64,000 bases of DNA from Campylobacter upsaliensis (GCF_900637395.1 NZ_LR134372.1:992001-1056000); one strand, 5' to 3'. Counted from the first letter of the stretch, positions 36,656-46,784 are shown. Numbers and translations: made by a program. The notes: generated by a model not told the origin, from the sequence alone.

Positions 36656-37585
36656 GTGAAAAAAGAAACTTTTTTACATCATCTCAAAGGCAAAAATCTT
36701 ACTTATAAACGCTATACAAAAAGCCCTTTGCGTTATGGTGGGGGAAAGTCTTTAGCGGTGGGGTTAATTTTAGAGCAAATTCCTAGCGATACAAAAAGAC
36801 TTATTAGCCCATTTATCGGCGGTGGGAGCGTGGAAGTAGCAGCAGCTTTAGAGCTTAATATTGAAGTTTTAGCTTTTGATATATTTGATATTTTGGTGAA
36901 TTTTTGGCAAATTTTATGTAAAGATTCTAACGCACTTTATAATGAGCTTGTAAAGCTTAAACCCACAAAAGAAAATTACGCAAAAATCAAAAATGAGCTA
37001 GGTTTATTTTGGAATGAAAGACATAAAAACCCTAACAATAAACCTAAGATAGAGCTAGATTCTCTAACCCTTGCAAGAGATTATTATTTTAATTTTAATC
37101 TAAGTTATGGACCCGGATTTTTAGGCTGGATGAGCAAAATCTATGAAGACAAAAATCGCTATTTAAAAGCCTTAGAAAAAATTAGAGCTTTTAAAACGCA
37201 TAATCTTAAAGTAGAAATGGCGAGTTTTGAAGCGGTGTTTGAAAAATATCCTACTGATTTTTTCTATTGCGACCCACCATATTTTTTAGAGGGAGATTCT
37301 AAAATGTTTAAAGGAATCTATCCTATGCGAAATTTCCCTATTCATCACAATAGCTTTAATCACGAGCTTTTAGCAATTTGTCTTAAAAACCATAAAGGCA
37401 AGTTTATTTTAAGTTATAATGATTGCGAGTTTGTCAGGGAAGCCTATAAGGATTTTAAAATCTTAGAGCCAAAATGGCAATACACAATGGGGCAAGGCGA
37501 AACAAGAATGGGTAAAAATCGCATTGAAAGGGGCGATACAGACAACACCAAACAAAGCCACGAACTTTTGATTATAAAGGAGTGA
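36656..37585 (+). CDS. D12-class N6-adenine DNA methyltransferase
   Basis: It methylates adenine in a specific DNA site using S-adenosylmethionine (Dam/DpnM type). The 309-residue protein has the class alpha order: SPLRYGGGKS near residue 23, the cofactor motif PFIGGGSVEVAAA near 54 and the catalytic DPPY near 205 in FFYCDPPYFLEGD. The target site cannot be read from the sequence. The start is GTG at 36656; no nearby ATG exists and AAGGA lies about 12 bases upstream. Its last codons overlap the ribosome site of a following gene that is broken, so the enzyme is probably the surviving half of a restriction-modification system. Confidence 0.9.
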   Translation: MKKETFLHHLKGKNLTYKRYTKSPLRYGGGKSLAVGLILEQIPSDTKRLISPFIGGGSVEVAAALELNIEVLAFDIFDILVNFWQILCKDSNALYNELVKLKPTKENYAKIKNELGLFWNERHKNPNNKPKIELDSLTLARDYYFNFNLSYGPGFLGWMSKIYEDKNRYLKALEKIRAFKTHNLKVEMASFEAVFEKYPTDFFYCDPPYFLEGDSKMFKGIYPMRNFPIHHNSFNHELLAICLKNHKGKFILSYNDCEFVREAYKDFKILEPKWQYTMGQGETRMGKNRIERGDTDNTKQSHELLIIKE

Positions 37586-37587
37586 AA

Positions 37588-38187
37588 ATGAAAATAGAGC
37601 AAGTCAAAACGGCATTTAAAATCGCTGATGTGGAATTTGTAAGTGATAGCACAAAGCTTAATTTTAATTACTTAAAAGATTTAAAAGATGAAAATGGCAA
37701 GGCACTATCACAAAAAATTTTAAGAGAAAATGTAGCTAGAGTATATCTCATTGTGGTAGATGGTGAGATTAAAAAAATCGGTGGAAGTGGGGCAACAGGT
37801 GGAATCAAAAGCACTTTAGAAATTTATAGAGACGGTGGAGTAAATGGGTGACCAGCCGTAAGAAGCTTTGGCGTGTGGTATTTTCTCTAATTTTACAGGA
37901 TAAAAAAATAGAATTTTATATGAAATACCTGCGAGAATTTTGAAAAAGAAGTGAAAGGATTATTTGGCTTAAAAAAGGTCAAAAATGTTTCCATTTCTTA
38001 TAAATTTATAGAGCAGTGTTGCGTGGAAGATTATTTAAGTGTGGAAAGCGAACACCCAGAATGGAATGTGCAAGAACAAGGAGCGGACTGGCCACTTGAA
38101 ATAAAAAACCAACACGCAGAACTTCAAGCCAACGCACAGAGTAGAGAAAAGAAAAGGAGTCGCAAGGAAGTGAGACTAAACAAATAA
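37588..38187 (+). pseudogene. Disrupted partner of the methyltransferase, possibly a restriction endonuclease
   Basis: A gene with a good start (AAGGAG 5 bases before ATG 37588) is open for 87 codons and then meets TGA at 37849-37851. The same frame then reads P-A-V-R-S-F-G-V-W-Y-F-L before TAA at 37888. A coherent stretch continues in a shifted frame (ILQDKKIEFYMKY) and returns to the first frame by 37936 (ENFEKEVKGLFGLKK) through to the stop at 38187. So one nonsense codon and two compensating frameshifts break a protein of about 195 residues. The pattern V-Y-L-I..I-K-K-I-G-G-S faintly resembles a GIY-YIG nuclease. Its position behind a D12 methylase supports a type II endonuclease, which is inference. 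Confidence 0.8.
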
Positions 38188-38225
38188 ATACAGCAATTTA
38201 AAATGGCAAGGGTATATATAAAATA

Positions 38226-39287
38226 CTAATTCTCTTTCAAATAAGAGCCAAGCCAAACAATATCCTCATTGCCCTTTAAGGCTCTTTTGACATTTTCATC
38301 TTCTATATGCCCTTCAAAATCGATGTAAAAGCTATGAAGAAATTCTTTTGCTTTCACAGGACGCGATTCTAGCTTAGTGAGATTAATATTTTCTTTTTTA
38401 AAATTTTCTAGCAAGGCACTAAGCCCACCCGGCTTATGTGCTGTGTGTGCTAAAATAGAAGTTTTACAATGCTCCATTTTAGGCGTTATCATATCGCTTA
38501 AAATCAAAAATCGCGTTCTATTTGCTGCGTTATCTTCGATTTTATCAAAAAGTAGCGGCACATTATAAATTTTTGCTGCGATTTTAGAACAAATGGCAGC
38601 GGACTTTTTATCCTGTGAGGCTAGATAAGCGGCGTTTGCGGTCGATTTGGCGGGGATAAATTCCACAGCATTTAAGTCGTGGCTTTCTAGGAATTTTCTA
38701 CACTGATTATAACCTTGCGGATGAGAGTAAATTCTCTCTATCTCCTTGATATTTTCATTAATTCCTACAAAAGAATGATGAATATCCATATAAATTTCGC
38801 CAAAAATTTTAAGTCCCTCATACGCTCCTAAGCAATCAAGAGTTACACCAACAGCACCTTCAGTATTATTTTCTATCGGCACGACTCCAAATTTCGCTTC
38901 TTTATTCGCAAGCTCTTTAAAAACATCTTCAATGGTCGCTAAGGGGATATAGCGACTCATCGCACCAAAACGCATTCTAGCGGCTTGATGTGTGTAAGTT
39001 CCCTCTGGTCCAAAATACGCCACCGCTTGAGGCAATTCCAAATTCCTAGAAACCGCAAAAATCTCCCCATAAATCGCCTCAATAGCATTTTGATCTAACA
39101 ACCCTAAATTCTCACTTTTCAAGCGATTTATAATCGCTCTTTCTCTTTCAGGTCTATAAATCGCTGTGCCTAAGCTTTGCTTAAGCTCCCCTATACGCTT
39201 AACATAGCTCATTCTTTCATTTAAAAGCTTTAAAAGCTTATCATCAATGGCGTCAATTTTTAATCTAAATTCCTCTAAATTCGGCAC
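38226..39287 (-). CDS. pheA: Chorismate mutase / prephenate dehydratase
   Basis: A bifunctional enzyme of phenylalanine synthesis. The 353-residue protein has an N-terminal chorismate mutase type II domain (1-85, RIGELKQSLGTAIYRPERE), a prephenate dehydratase domain from YFGPEGTYTHQAA near residue 91 with NRTRFLIL near 257, and a C-terminal ACT domain with the ESRP motif (LTKLESRPVK) near 300 that senses phenylalanine. The start overlaps the HAD gene stop by 13 bases. Confidence 0.95.
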   Translation of the reverse strand: MPNLEEFRLKIDAIDDKLLKLLNERMSYVKRIGELKQSLGTAIYRPERERAIINRLKSENLGLLDQNAIEAIYGEIFAVSRNLELPQAVAYFGPEGTYTHQAARMRFGAMSRYIPLATIEDVFKELANKEAKFGVVPIENNTEGAVGVTLDCLGAYEGLKIFGEIYMDIHHSFVGINENIKEIERIYSHPQGYNQCRKFLESHDLNAVEFIPAKSTANAAYLASQDKKSAAICSKIAAKIYNVPLLFDKIEDNAANRTRFLILSDMITPKMEHCKTSILAHTAHKPGGLSALLENFKKENINLTKLESRPVKAKEFLHSFYIDFEGHIEDENVKRALKGNEDIVWLGSYLKEN

Positions 39288-40042
39288 AAAAACTCCTCTT
39301 TAAATTCTAAAACGCTTTCATAAACCCCGCTTAAAATCTCACTATCTAAACCCTCAAGGCTCTTAATTTTCCCACTTAAAACTAAAATAGGACGCATTTT
39401 AAGCGTATAAGCCTTTAGTAAATCGCCCTTAAAATCATCGCTTATTATAGTTATATCGCTAAATTTAAGTCCATTTTTTTGCAAATTAATCAGCCTTAAA
39501 GCCTCTTCGTAAAAGGCTTTGCTTGGCTTTCCTACGACTTCATAGCTTAAATTTGTCGCGTTTTTAAGCATAGCCATCACGCTTCCTACGCCTGGATATA
39601 AAAAACCATCTTTTTTATAAAGGCTCGTTTCGTGCATAGCGATGAATTTTACGCCCTTTTGTGCCAATTCTATCATTTTGGCAAAGTCTTTAAATTTAAA
39701 ATCATCATAACTCGCCACCAACAAAGCTTCAGGTGTTTCAAAATCAAGCTCAAAACCTAAATTTTCAAGACTTTTTATAAATTCACTCGCACCAAAAGCT
39801 GCCACCTTACAAGGCTTAAGATAAGAGTTTAAAACACAAAATGGGTCTAAATACGCCCCATCTTTTATCTCAAGTCCCTTTTGACGCAAATTTTCTAAAA
39901 AATTTAAATCTTTAGTGTTGTTTGTGATGATGACATAGGGGATATTTTTACGATTTAAAAGGCTTAAAAGCTCTTTCGCTCCAGTGATTAAAGACTTATC
40001 TTTATCGCTAATTAAGGTTCCTTGCACATCTAAAAATAGCAT
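39275..40042 (-). CDS. HAD-superfamily protein (NagD-like), altered motif I
   Basis: A 255-residue cytoplasmic HAD protein. Motif I is LFLDVQGTL at residues 2-10; the nucleophile D5 is kept but the usual second Asp is Gln7, so acid-base chemistry may be lost or changed. Motif II is VIITNNTKD near 38-46, followed by a cap domain typical of NagD-like enzymes, motif III K near GKPSKAFYEEA at 168, and motif IV IISDDFKGD near 197-205. Its coupling to pheA is conserved in Campylobacter as I recall. Substrate unknown. Confidence 0.85.
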   Translation of the reverse strand: MLFLDVQGTLISDKDKSLITGAKELLSLLNRKNIPYVIITNNTKDLNFLENLRQKGLEIKDGAYLDPFCVLNSYLKPCKVAAFGASEFIKSLENLGFELDFETPEALLVASYDDFKFKDFAKMIELAQKGVKFIAMHETSLYKKDGFLYPGVGSVMAMLKNATNLSYEVVGKPSKAFYEEALRLINLQKNGLKFSDITIISDDFKGDLLKAYTLKMRPILVLSGKIKSLEGLDSEILSGVYESVLEFKEEFLCRI

Positions 40043-40050
40043 TTTATCCC

Positions 40051-40794
40051 TTACATATATAATCCGCCATTAATTTTAAGCACATCACCCGTAACATAAG
40101 AAGCATAATCACTTAGCAAAAATGCTACGCAGTTTGCCACCTCACAAGGCTTTGCAAAACGCTTAAGAGGGATATTTTCTTCATAGTTTTTTTTCACTTC
40201 TTCGCTTAAATTTTCAGTCATATCGCTTAAGATAAAACCCGGCGTTACGCAGTTAAAACGCAAATTCCTACTCGCTCCTTCTTTTGCAAAAGACTTAGTC
40301 ATTGCTATCATACCGCCTTTACTTGCGCTATAATTAACCTGTCCCATATTTCCCATTTCTCCAACAATAGAAGCGATATTTACCACAGCGCCAAAACGCT
40401 TCTTACTCATCACTTTTAATGCCTCCTTACAGCCTAAAAATGCGGAATTTAAATTTGTATCAACGACAAAATTAAAGTCCTCAAGGCTCATTCTAAGAGC
40501 CAGTTTATCATTTGTAATGCCAGCATTATTAACCAAATAGCTAAGCTCCCCATCGCTTTCCACGATGAGTTTTACAGCATTTACAAACTCCTCTTCCTTA
40601 CTTGCATCAAATTTAATCAAAGCAGCCACACCGCCCTCTTTTTCAATCTCCTCTTTTAAAGCATCGGCAAGTTCAGGCTTAGAGCGGTAATTAATCCACA
40701 CTTTTAAGCCAAATTTCGCCAAAACCCTAGCGATTTCAGCACCTATACCCTTACTAGCACCTGTAATTAAAACATTTTTTCCGCTAAATTGCAT
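40051..40794 (-). CDS. fabG: 3-oxoacyl-[acyl-carrier-protein] reductase
   Basis: NADPH-dependent reductase of type II fatty-acid synthesis. The 247-residue SDR protein has the cofactor motif TGASKGIG (residues 10-17), NNAG near 91-94, the catalytic S in NIASIVGEMG near 140 and Y-x-x-x-K in YSASKGG near 155-161. It ends with the family-typical VTGDVLKINGGLYM. It lies between gpmI and the HAD gene on the same strand. The acyl carrier protein gene that often follows is not here. Confidence 0.94.
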   Translation of the reverse strand: MQFSGKNVLITGASKGIGAEIARVLAKFGLKVWINYRSKPELADALKEEIEKEGGVAALIKFDASKEEEFVNAVKLIVESDGELSYLVNNAGITNDKLALRMSLEDFNFVVDTNLNSAFLGCKEALKVMSKKRFGAVVNIASIVGEMGNMGQVNYSASKGGMIAMTKSFAKEGASRNLRFNCVTPGFILSDMTENLSEEVKKNYEENIPLKRFAKPCEVANCVAFLLSDYASYVTGDVLKINGGLYM

Positions 40795-40843
40795 AATTTT
40801 CCTTTTTTTAAAATGATAAATTTTACCTTAAATTTATAAACGC

Positions 40844-42322
40844 TTAAAATAAAGCCTCGTTCATTTCTTTTGGAATTTCAAGGTTTAGAATTTTAAGCAC
40901 ACTCGAAGCGACATTGCTTAAGCCCATATTAGGCTTAATTTGCTTGCAAATTTGTGCTTCGATAAAAACAAACACATCAAAAATTGTATGATTTGTCAGC
41001 AAATTGCCCTTTTCATCTTGCATAGCCTCACAATTTCCGTGATCACTTGTGATGATAAAAGCGTAATTTTGCTTTCTTGTCTCCTTTATGATCTCTCCTA
41101 AGCACCTATCCACAGCCTCCACAGCACTCACAGCCGCATTAAAATCGCCCGTATGCCCGACCATATCGCCATTTGCAAAATTCACCACGATGAAATCCTC
41201 GCCCTTTTTTATCCCCTCCTTTACCACCTCACATACCTCAAAGGCACTCATTTGCGGCTTTTCATCGTAAGTTTTTATCTTAGGGCTTGGGATTAGCACC
41301 CTTGTTTCATTTTCTAGCAAATCTTCTTTTCCACCATTAAAAAAGAAAGTTACATGAGCGTATTTTTCCGTTTCTGCCGTGTGAAGTTGGCTAAGACCTG
41401 CATTTGAGATAACTTCTGCAAGGGTATTTTTAAGCTCTTCTTTTTCAAATAGCACGGGGATATTAAATTTATCATCATAAACACTCATTGTTAAAAGTTT
41501 TTCAAAACGCTTTTTTCGCTTTAAAGGCGTGAAATTTTCAGCACTTAAAAGCTCGACTAATTGCTTCATTCTATCATTTCTAAAATTGATGAAAATTAAG
41601 CCATCTTCCTCATTTAAGCCCTCAAAATCCTCACTTATCACAGGCTCAATAAATTCATCAAAAATATTTTTTTGATAATTTTCCTCCACATAGGCACTCA
41701 TCTTTTTAACTCTTTTTGCCTCCCCTAAAAGTGCCTTATAATACGCCTCCACACGCTCCCAGCGTTTATCTCTATCCATAGCGTAAAATCGCCCAGCCAA
41801 ACTTGCTAAATGCACCCCCTTAGCATCGCAAAACTCTTCTAAATCCTTAATGAAATTTAGCCCACTTTTTGGCGAAACATCACGCCCATCGCTAATAGCG
41901 TGCGCGAAAACCTCCTTACCCTCATTTTTACAAATTGAAAGCAAGGCATTAAAATGCGTATGTAAAGAATGCACCCCCCCATCGCTATAAAGCCCTATAA
42001 TATGCACTCTTTTACATTTTTGCAACAAGGCTTTTAAATTAGCATTATTTTTAAGTATATCTTTTTCTATGGCTTGATTAATTTTGACTAAATTTTGATA
42101 GATAATACGCCCACTTCCTATACACATATGCCCTACCTCACTATTTCCCATTTGCCCTTCAGGAAGTCCCACAGCTAAACCACTCGTTTTTAAAAGCGAA
42201 TTAGGCACTTCTTTGAAAAGTTTGTCATAAGTGGGCTTTTTAGCGGCGTTAAAGGCGTTAAATTTTGCGTTTGGATTGTATCCTATGCCGTCTGTTATGA
42301 TTAAAATACATTTTTGTTTCAT
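40844..42322 (-). CDS. gpmI: 2,3-bisphosphoglycerate-independent phosphoglycerate mutase
   Basis: Interconverts 3- and 2-phosphoglycerate using manganese, in the alkaline-phosphatase superfamily. The 492-residue protein opens with LIITDGIGYNP (metal-binding Asp). GNSEVGHMCIGSGR holds the catalytic Ser. HAISDGRDVSPKSG, DRDKRWERV and ITSDHGNCE supply further metal and substrate ligands. The ATG at 42322 (MKQKCILI) is chosen; the frame extends upstream to 42385 without a ribosome site. A G7 run near codons 121-123 is normal coding. The divergent mraY starts 76 bases away. Confidence 0.95.
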   Translation of the reverse strand: MKQKCILIITDGIGYNPNAKFNAFNAAKKPTYDKLFKEVPNSLLKTSGLAVGLPEGQMGNSEVGHMCIGSGRIIYQNLVKINQAIEKDILKNNANLKALLQKCKRVHIIGLYSDGGVHSLHTHFNALLSICKNEGKEVFAHAISDGRDVSPKSGLNFIKDLEEFCDAKGVHLASLAGRFYAMDRDKRWERVEAYYKALLGEAKRVKKMSAYVEENYQKNIFDEFIEPVISEDFEGLNEEDGLIFINFRNDRMKQLVELLSAENFTPLKRKKRFEKLLTMSVYDDKFNIPVLFEKEELKNTLAEVISNAGLSQLHTAETEKYAHVTFFFNGGKEDLLENETRVLIPSPKIKTYDEKPQMSAFEVCEVVKEGIKKGEDFIVVNFANGDMVGHTGDFNAAVSAVEAVDRCLGEIIKETRKQNYAFIITSDHGNCEAMQDEKGNLLTNHTIFDVFVFIEAQICKQIKPNMGLSNVASSVLKILNLEIPKEMNEALF

Positions 42323-42398
42323 TTTTGCTCTTTTATAAGAATATTTTTGGGAAAATTCTACTAAAATTAAGCTTTTAAAAAGCAAATAAAAGGCTAAA

Positions 42399-43460
42399 AT
42401 GTATTATTTTTCCGAATTAAGCTCCTATGCTTTCTTTACTTATATTAGCGTCCGTGCGGGTTTTGCGTTTTTCATCGCTTTAATTTTAAGTTTATTTTTA
42501 ATGCCTAAATTTATCAACTGGGCTAAGAAAAAAAATGCTTCCCAGCCTATTTACGAACACGCTCCGCAAAATCATCAAATTAAATCTCACACTCCAACTA
42601 TGGGAGGGGTTATTTTTATATTTTGTGCGATTTTTGCTAGTTTGCTTTGCATTAAATTTGATAATTTATTTGCACTTATGGGACTTTTGTGCTTAGTGAG
42701 CTTTTGCTTTATCGGTGTAATTGATGATTTAGGTAAAATTCTTAAAAAAAATAATCATTCAGGTTTAAGCCCTAAGGCTAAAATGTTTGGCTTAATTTTC
42801 GCTTCATTTTTGTGCCTAGCTCCTTTATATTTTAGCGGGATTTTAAGTGCTGATTTTTACATACCTTTTTACAAATATCCCCTTTTTAATATGTATATTT
42901 TCGCTCTTTTCTTTTGGATTTTAGTGCTAATCTCAAGCTCAAATGCTGTCAATTTAACGGACGGCTTAGACGGACTTGCTACAGTGCCTTCTATTTTTTC
43001 TTTAGCAACTTTGGGCGTGTTTTTGTATTTAAGCGGAAATTTAATTTATAGCGAATATCTCTTTCTACCGAAAATCAATGGCTTAGGTGAGTTAGTCGTC
43101 ATTTGTGCCGCTTTAATCGGTGCTTTAATGGGCTTTTTATGGTATAACTGCTACCCCGCACAAATTTTTATGGGAGATAGCGGCAGTCTCGCACTTGGTG
43201 GCTTTATAGGCTTTTTAGCCATAGTAAGTAAAAATGAAATTTTGCTTTTGCTCATAGGTTTTGTTTTTGTTTTAGAGACCATTTCTGTCATTTTGCAGGT
43301 GGGAAGCTTTAAAATTTGGGGGAAAAGAGTATTTAAAATGGCACCTATTCATCATCATTTTGAAAAAGTCGGCTGGGTAGAAAATAAAATCATCGTTCGT
43401 TTTTGGATGATAGCTCTACTTTCTAATCTCCTCGCCTTAGCCTCTCTTAAGTTGAGATGA
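42399..43460 (+). CDS. mraY: Phospho-N-acetylmuramoyl-pentapeptide transferase
   Basis: An integral-membrane enzyme forming lipid I from UDP-MurNAc-pentapeptide and undecaprenyl phosphate. The 353-residue protein has about ten hydrophobic helices. Signatures are [10 protein letters not shown] near residue 66, the metal and catalytic motif [10 protein letters not shown] near 108, [10 protein letters not shown] near 187 and [12 protein letters not shown] near 256, ending with APIHHHFEK. In C. jejuni murD follows it as I recall; here an unrelated transporter does. It diverges from gpmI. Confidence 0.96.
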   Translation: MYYFSELSSYAFFTYISVRAGFAFFIALILSLFLMPKFINWAKKKNASQPIYEHAPQNHQIKSHTPTMGGVIFIFCAIFASLLCIKFDNLFALMGLLCLVSFCFIGVIDDLGKILKKNNHSGLSPKAKMFGLIFASFLCLAPLYFSGILSADFYIPFYKYPLFNMYIFALFFWILVLISSSNAVNLTDGLDGLATVPSIFSLATLGVFLYLSGNLIYSEYLFLPKINGLGELVVICAALIGALMGFLWYNCYPAQIFMGDSGSLALGGFIGFLAIVSKNEILLLLIGFVFVLETISVILQVGSFKIWGKRVFKMAPIHHHFEKVGWVENKIIVRFWMIALLSNLLALASLKLR

Positions 43461-43529
43461 GTGAGTAAATTTGTAAGGCTTCATTGTAAATTTCGTTAGA
43501 TTTAAAACAAAATTTCACCATTTTAATGT

Positions 43530-43535
43530 TATACT
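43530..43535 (+). promoter_or_regulatory. Extended -10 box for the DASS transporter
   Basis: TGT-TATACT on the plus strand, about 35 bases before the ATG at 43571, with AAAGGAG in between. Confidence 0.6.
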
Positions 43536-43570
43536 TCTCACTTAAAACAACTTTTAAAGGAGAACTTGTA

Positions 43571-44938
43571 ATGTCAAATTCTACAAAAACTTTTATTATT
43601 GTAGGTGATATTATTTTATTTATCGCGCTGCTTGCTTTGTTACCTTTTGAAACAAAAGCTAATCAAGGCTTGGCTATTTTAGCGTTTATCGCAGTCTTGT
43701 GGCTTAGTGAAGCCTTGCATGTTACCATCACTGCGATTTTAATTCCCATTTTAGCCGTTATATTGGGAATAATGCCGACAGCAACTGCTCTAAAAAATAT
43801 TGCCGATCCGAACATTTTCTTATTTTTCGGCGCTTTTGCTCTAGCTGCAACAATGCATTTTCAAGAACTTGACAAAATTATATCTCAAAGAATTTTATCG
43901 CTAACAAAAGGAAATTTTGCATTGATTGTTTTTTCTATGTTTTTTGTGTCTGCGTTTTTATCGATGTGGATATCAAATACCGCCACAACGGCAATGATGG
44001 TATCTTTAGCTTTTTTTATACTTTCACAACTTGATTATGAAGAAAATAAAAATACCTATGTTTTCGTGCTTTTAGGCATAGCCTTTAGTGCAAATATAGG
44101 CGGTATAGGCACACTCGTAGGAACTCCACCAAATGCCATAGTGGCAACAAATTTAGACATTACTTTTACCGAATGGCTTAAATATGGAATTCCTGTAGTT
44201 CTCATTCTTTTACCTTTAGCCATACTCATTCTTTATATCATCCTTAAACCAAATTTGAAATTTCAAATCGATATGAATCTCGAAAAAGAAATCCCTATGG
44301 ATACACAAAAATATATTACCCTAATTCTTTTTATCCTTATAATAAACTGTTGGGTTTTCGGTTCTTATATCAATCCTTTCATTTCAAAATTGTTAAAGCT
44401 TGAAGAGGAAATTGCTTATTTTGATAGTCTCATATCTCTACTTGGCATCGTCTTATTATGTGCCTTTAGAACAGTAAGTTGGAGAAAGGTGCAAGAAGGC
44501 ACTGACTGGGGGCTTTTAATACTTTTTGGTTCAGGGATTTTATTGAGCATTATTTTAAAAGATAGTGGTGCGAGTCAAATCATATCCCAATATTTTCTTA
44601 ACCTTCTTGTGGATTCAAATTTATTTTTAATTGTGCTTTTAATTTCTCTTTTTATAATTTTTTTAACGGAATTTACTTCAAATATAGCAGTTGCGGCACT
44701 TTTTGTGCCACTTTTCATCTCCGTAGCTGAGTCTTTAGGAATGTTACCGCTTGGTTTAGCACTCATCATAGGCATAGGAGCGAGTTGTGCCTTTATGCTA
44801 CCTGTCGCAACTCCGCCAAATGCCATAGTCTTTGGCACGGGCTACATTAAGCAGTCTCAAATGGTGCGTGTAGGAATTTACCTTAATATTCTTTGCTCTA
44901 TCATCATCGCTTTAATGGCATATTTCTTCTGGCTTTAA
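43571..44938 (+). CDS. DASS/SLC13-family dicarboxylate:sodium symporter
   Basis: A 455-residue inner-membrane transporter. The family's two SNT-type ion and substrate loops are present: WISNTATTAMM near residue 137 and TSNIAVAALF near 370. The paired GTPPNA and ATPPNA elements lie near 190 and 420. About twelve hydrophobic segments are visible. Likely substrates are C4-dicarboxylates or other organic acids. AAAGGAG precedes the ATG at 43571, and a TGT-TATACT box precedes that, so it has its own promoter. It fills the place next to mraY where C. jejuni has murD. It converges with lepA over a perfect hairpin. Confidence 0.9.
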   Translation: MSNSTKTFIIVGDIILFIALLALLPFETKANQGLAILAFIAVLWLSEALHVTITAILIPILAVILGIMPTATALKNIADPNIFLFFGAFALAATMHFQELDKIISQRILSLTKGNFALIVFSMFFVSAFLSMWISNTATTAMMVSLAFFILSQLDYEENKNTYVFVLLGIAFSANIGGIGTLVGTPPNAIVATNLDITFTEWLKYGIPVVLILLPLAILILYIILKPNLKFQIDMNLEKEIPMDTQKYITLILFILIINCWVFGSYINPFISKLLKLEEEIAYFDSLISLLGIVLLCAFRTVSWRKVQEGTDWGLLILFGSGILLSIILKDSGASQIISQYFLNLLVDSNLFLIVLLISLFIIFLTEFTSNIAVAALFVPLFISVAESLGMLPLGLALIIGIGASCAFMLPVATPPNAIVFGTGYIKQSQMVRVGIYLNILCSIIIALMAYFFWL

Positions 44939-44963
44939 GCATCTTGTTTTTACAAGATGCTTA
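44936..44963. terminator. Bidirectional hairpin between the DASS gene and lepA
   Basis: A perfect 12-base inverted repeat, TAAGCATCTTGT and ACAAGATGCTTA, with a TTTT loop. It begins at the stop codon of the transporter and ends next to the lepA stop. No T-run follows, but position and perfection support termination in both directions. Confidence 0.7.
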
Positions 44964-44965
44964 CC

Positions 44966-46756
44966 TTAATCGATCTTAAGCACACTTAAAAAGGCTTCTT
45001 GCGGTAAATGCACCTTACCTATGGCTTTCATACGCTTTTTGCCTTCTTTTTGTTTTTCTAAAAGCTTTCTTTTACGCGTTATATCTCCACCATAACATTT
45101 AGCCGTTACATTTTTGCCCATAGATTTGACATTTTCACGCGCTATGATTTTATTGCCTATACTAGCTTGAATTGCCACTTCAAAAAGCTGTCTTGGCACT
45201 ATTTCCTTCATCGCTTTGACAAGTTCCCTACCCTTACTCAAAGCCTTAGAATTTGGCACAATAATGCTTAAAGCATCGACATTTTCACCAGCGACCTTAA
45301 TATCAAGCCTTACCAAATCTCCTTGTCTATATTCAATAGGCTCATAATCAAAACTCGCATAGCCTTTAGTAAGACTTTTAAGCTTGTCATAAAAATCCAT
45401 CACAATTTCATTTAAAGGCACATCATATTCTAGCAAAACCCTATCTTGCGTAATGTAGTCCATTTTAACCTGTAAGCCTCTTTTATGATTTAAAAGCGTG
45501 ATTAAATTTCCCAAAAATTCACTAGGTGTGATAATAGTCGCTCTCACATAAGGCTCTTTTATCATCTCAATTTTATTAACGGGAGGTAGTTCGCTAGGAT
45601 TTTGAATTTTTAAAAGCTCTCCATCTGTTTGATAAATTTCATAAGTTACAGTGGGGGCTGTGGCGATTAATTCTAAATTAAACTCACGCTCCAAACGCTC
45701 CTTAATCACCTCCATATGTAAAAGTCCCAAAAAACCCACGCGAAAACCAAAACCCAAAGCCAAAGAAGTTTCAGGCTCATAGCTTATAGAGCTATCGTTT
45801 AATTTTAACTTATCCAAAGCGTCTCTTAAATCCTCAAATTTATCCGTTTCAATAGGATAAAGTCCCGCAAAAACGAAAGCCTTAGCCTTTTCAAAGCCAC
45901 CTATGGCTTCTTTTGCTTTATTTTTGCTTAAAGTTATCGTATCGCCGACTTGTAAATCACCGATATTTTTAAGCCCAAGCACGACAACGCCCACTTCTCC
46001 ACTTTCTAATTTTTGTGTTTTTTTAGGATTTAAGGGATGAGGATAAAATAAATCCTGAACTAGATGTTTTTTATCTGTGCTCATCACCAAAATTTCATCA
46101 TTTTTAGCAATACCACCCTCATAAATTCGCACTAAAGCTAAAGCACCCAAATAATTATCAAACCAAGAATCATAAATTAAAGCCTTAGTCGCCGCCGTGT
46201 CGTCTGTTTTAGGGGCTGGGATTTTTGTGATGATAGCCTCAAGCAGCTCCTTAATTCCCTCACCCGTTTTTGCACTTACGCAAATAGCTTCTTTACAATC
46301 TATGCCTATAATATGCTCGATTTCGTGCCTTACTTTTTCAATGTCTGCTGAAGGAAGGTCAATTTTGTTAATTACTGGGATAATTTCTAAATTATTTTCT
46401 AAGGCTATATAAACATTAGCTATGGTCTGTGCTTCCACGCCTTGTGAAGCATCGACAACTAGCAAAGCCCCCTCACAACTCGCCAAAGAACGACTCACTT
46501 CATAGCTAAAATCCACATGTCCGGGAGTATCAATAAGATTAAGAATAAAAGGCGTATTATTTAAAGTATATTCAAGCCTTACAGACTGCGCTTTAATGGT
46601 AATACCTCTCTCTTTTTCTATATCCATAGTGTCCATTACTTGATGACTCATTTGCCTCGCACTAATCGCCCCACACTCGCTAATAATCCTATCCGCCAAA
46701 GTGCTTTTGCCGTGGTCAATGTGTGCTATAATGGAGAAATTTCTAATATTTTTCAT
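44966..46756 (-). CDS. lepA: Elongation factor 4
   Basis: A ribosome-binding GTPase (EF4) that acts in translation under stress and in initiation-related assembly. The 596-residue protein opens [20 protein letters not shown] with the P-loop, then DTPGHVDF near residue 78 and NKIDLPSA near 132. Domains II, III and V follow, with the LepA-specific C-terminal domain ending near 596 ([17 protein letters not shown]). The ATG at 46756 has GGA six bases upstream; an upstream frame to 46834 spans the promoter and is rejected. Confidence 0.96.
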   Translation of the reverse strand: MKNIRNFSIIAHIDHGKSTLADRIISECGAISARQMSHQVMDTMDIEKERGITIKAQSVRLEYTLNNTPFILNLIDTPGHVDFSYEVSRSLASCEGALLVVDASQGVEAQTIANVYIALENNLEIIPVINKIDLPSADIEKVRHEIEHIIGIDCKEAICVSAKTGEGIKELLEAIITKIPAPKTDDTAATKALIYDSWFDNYLGALALVRIYEGGIAKNDEILVMSTDKKHLVQDLFYPHPLNPKKTQKLESGEVGVVVLGLKNIGDLQVGDTITLSKNKAKEAIGGFEKAKAFVFAGLYPIETDKFEDLRDALDKLKLNDSSISYEPETSLALGFGFRVGFLGLLHMEVIKERLEREFNLELIATAPTVTYEIYQTDGELLKIQNPSELPPVNKIEMIKEPYVRATIITPSEFLGNLITLLNHKRGLQVKMDYITQDRVLLEYDVPLNEIVMDFYDKLKSLTKGYASFDYEPIEYRQGDLVRLDIKVAGENVDALSIIVPNSKALSKGRELVKAMKEIVPRQLFEVAIQASIGNKIIARENVKSMGKNVTAKCYGGDITRKRKLLEKQKEGKKRMKAIGKVHLPQEAFLSVLKID

Positions 46757-46784
46757 AAAAAATCCGTCAGTAATAATATAAAAA

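Noticed and set aside
37951-38187. A separate 78-codon gene after the methylase partner
   Set aside because: It is in the same frame as the first part of the broken gene and continues its sequence, so it is treated as the 3' part of that pseudogene.
41974-41980. C7 run (G7 coding) in gpmI as a phase-variable tract
   Set aside because: It is short, encodes conserved glycines, and lies in an essential glycolytic-type enzyme.
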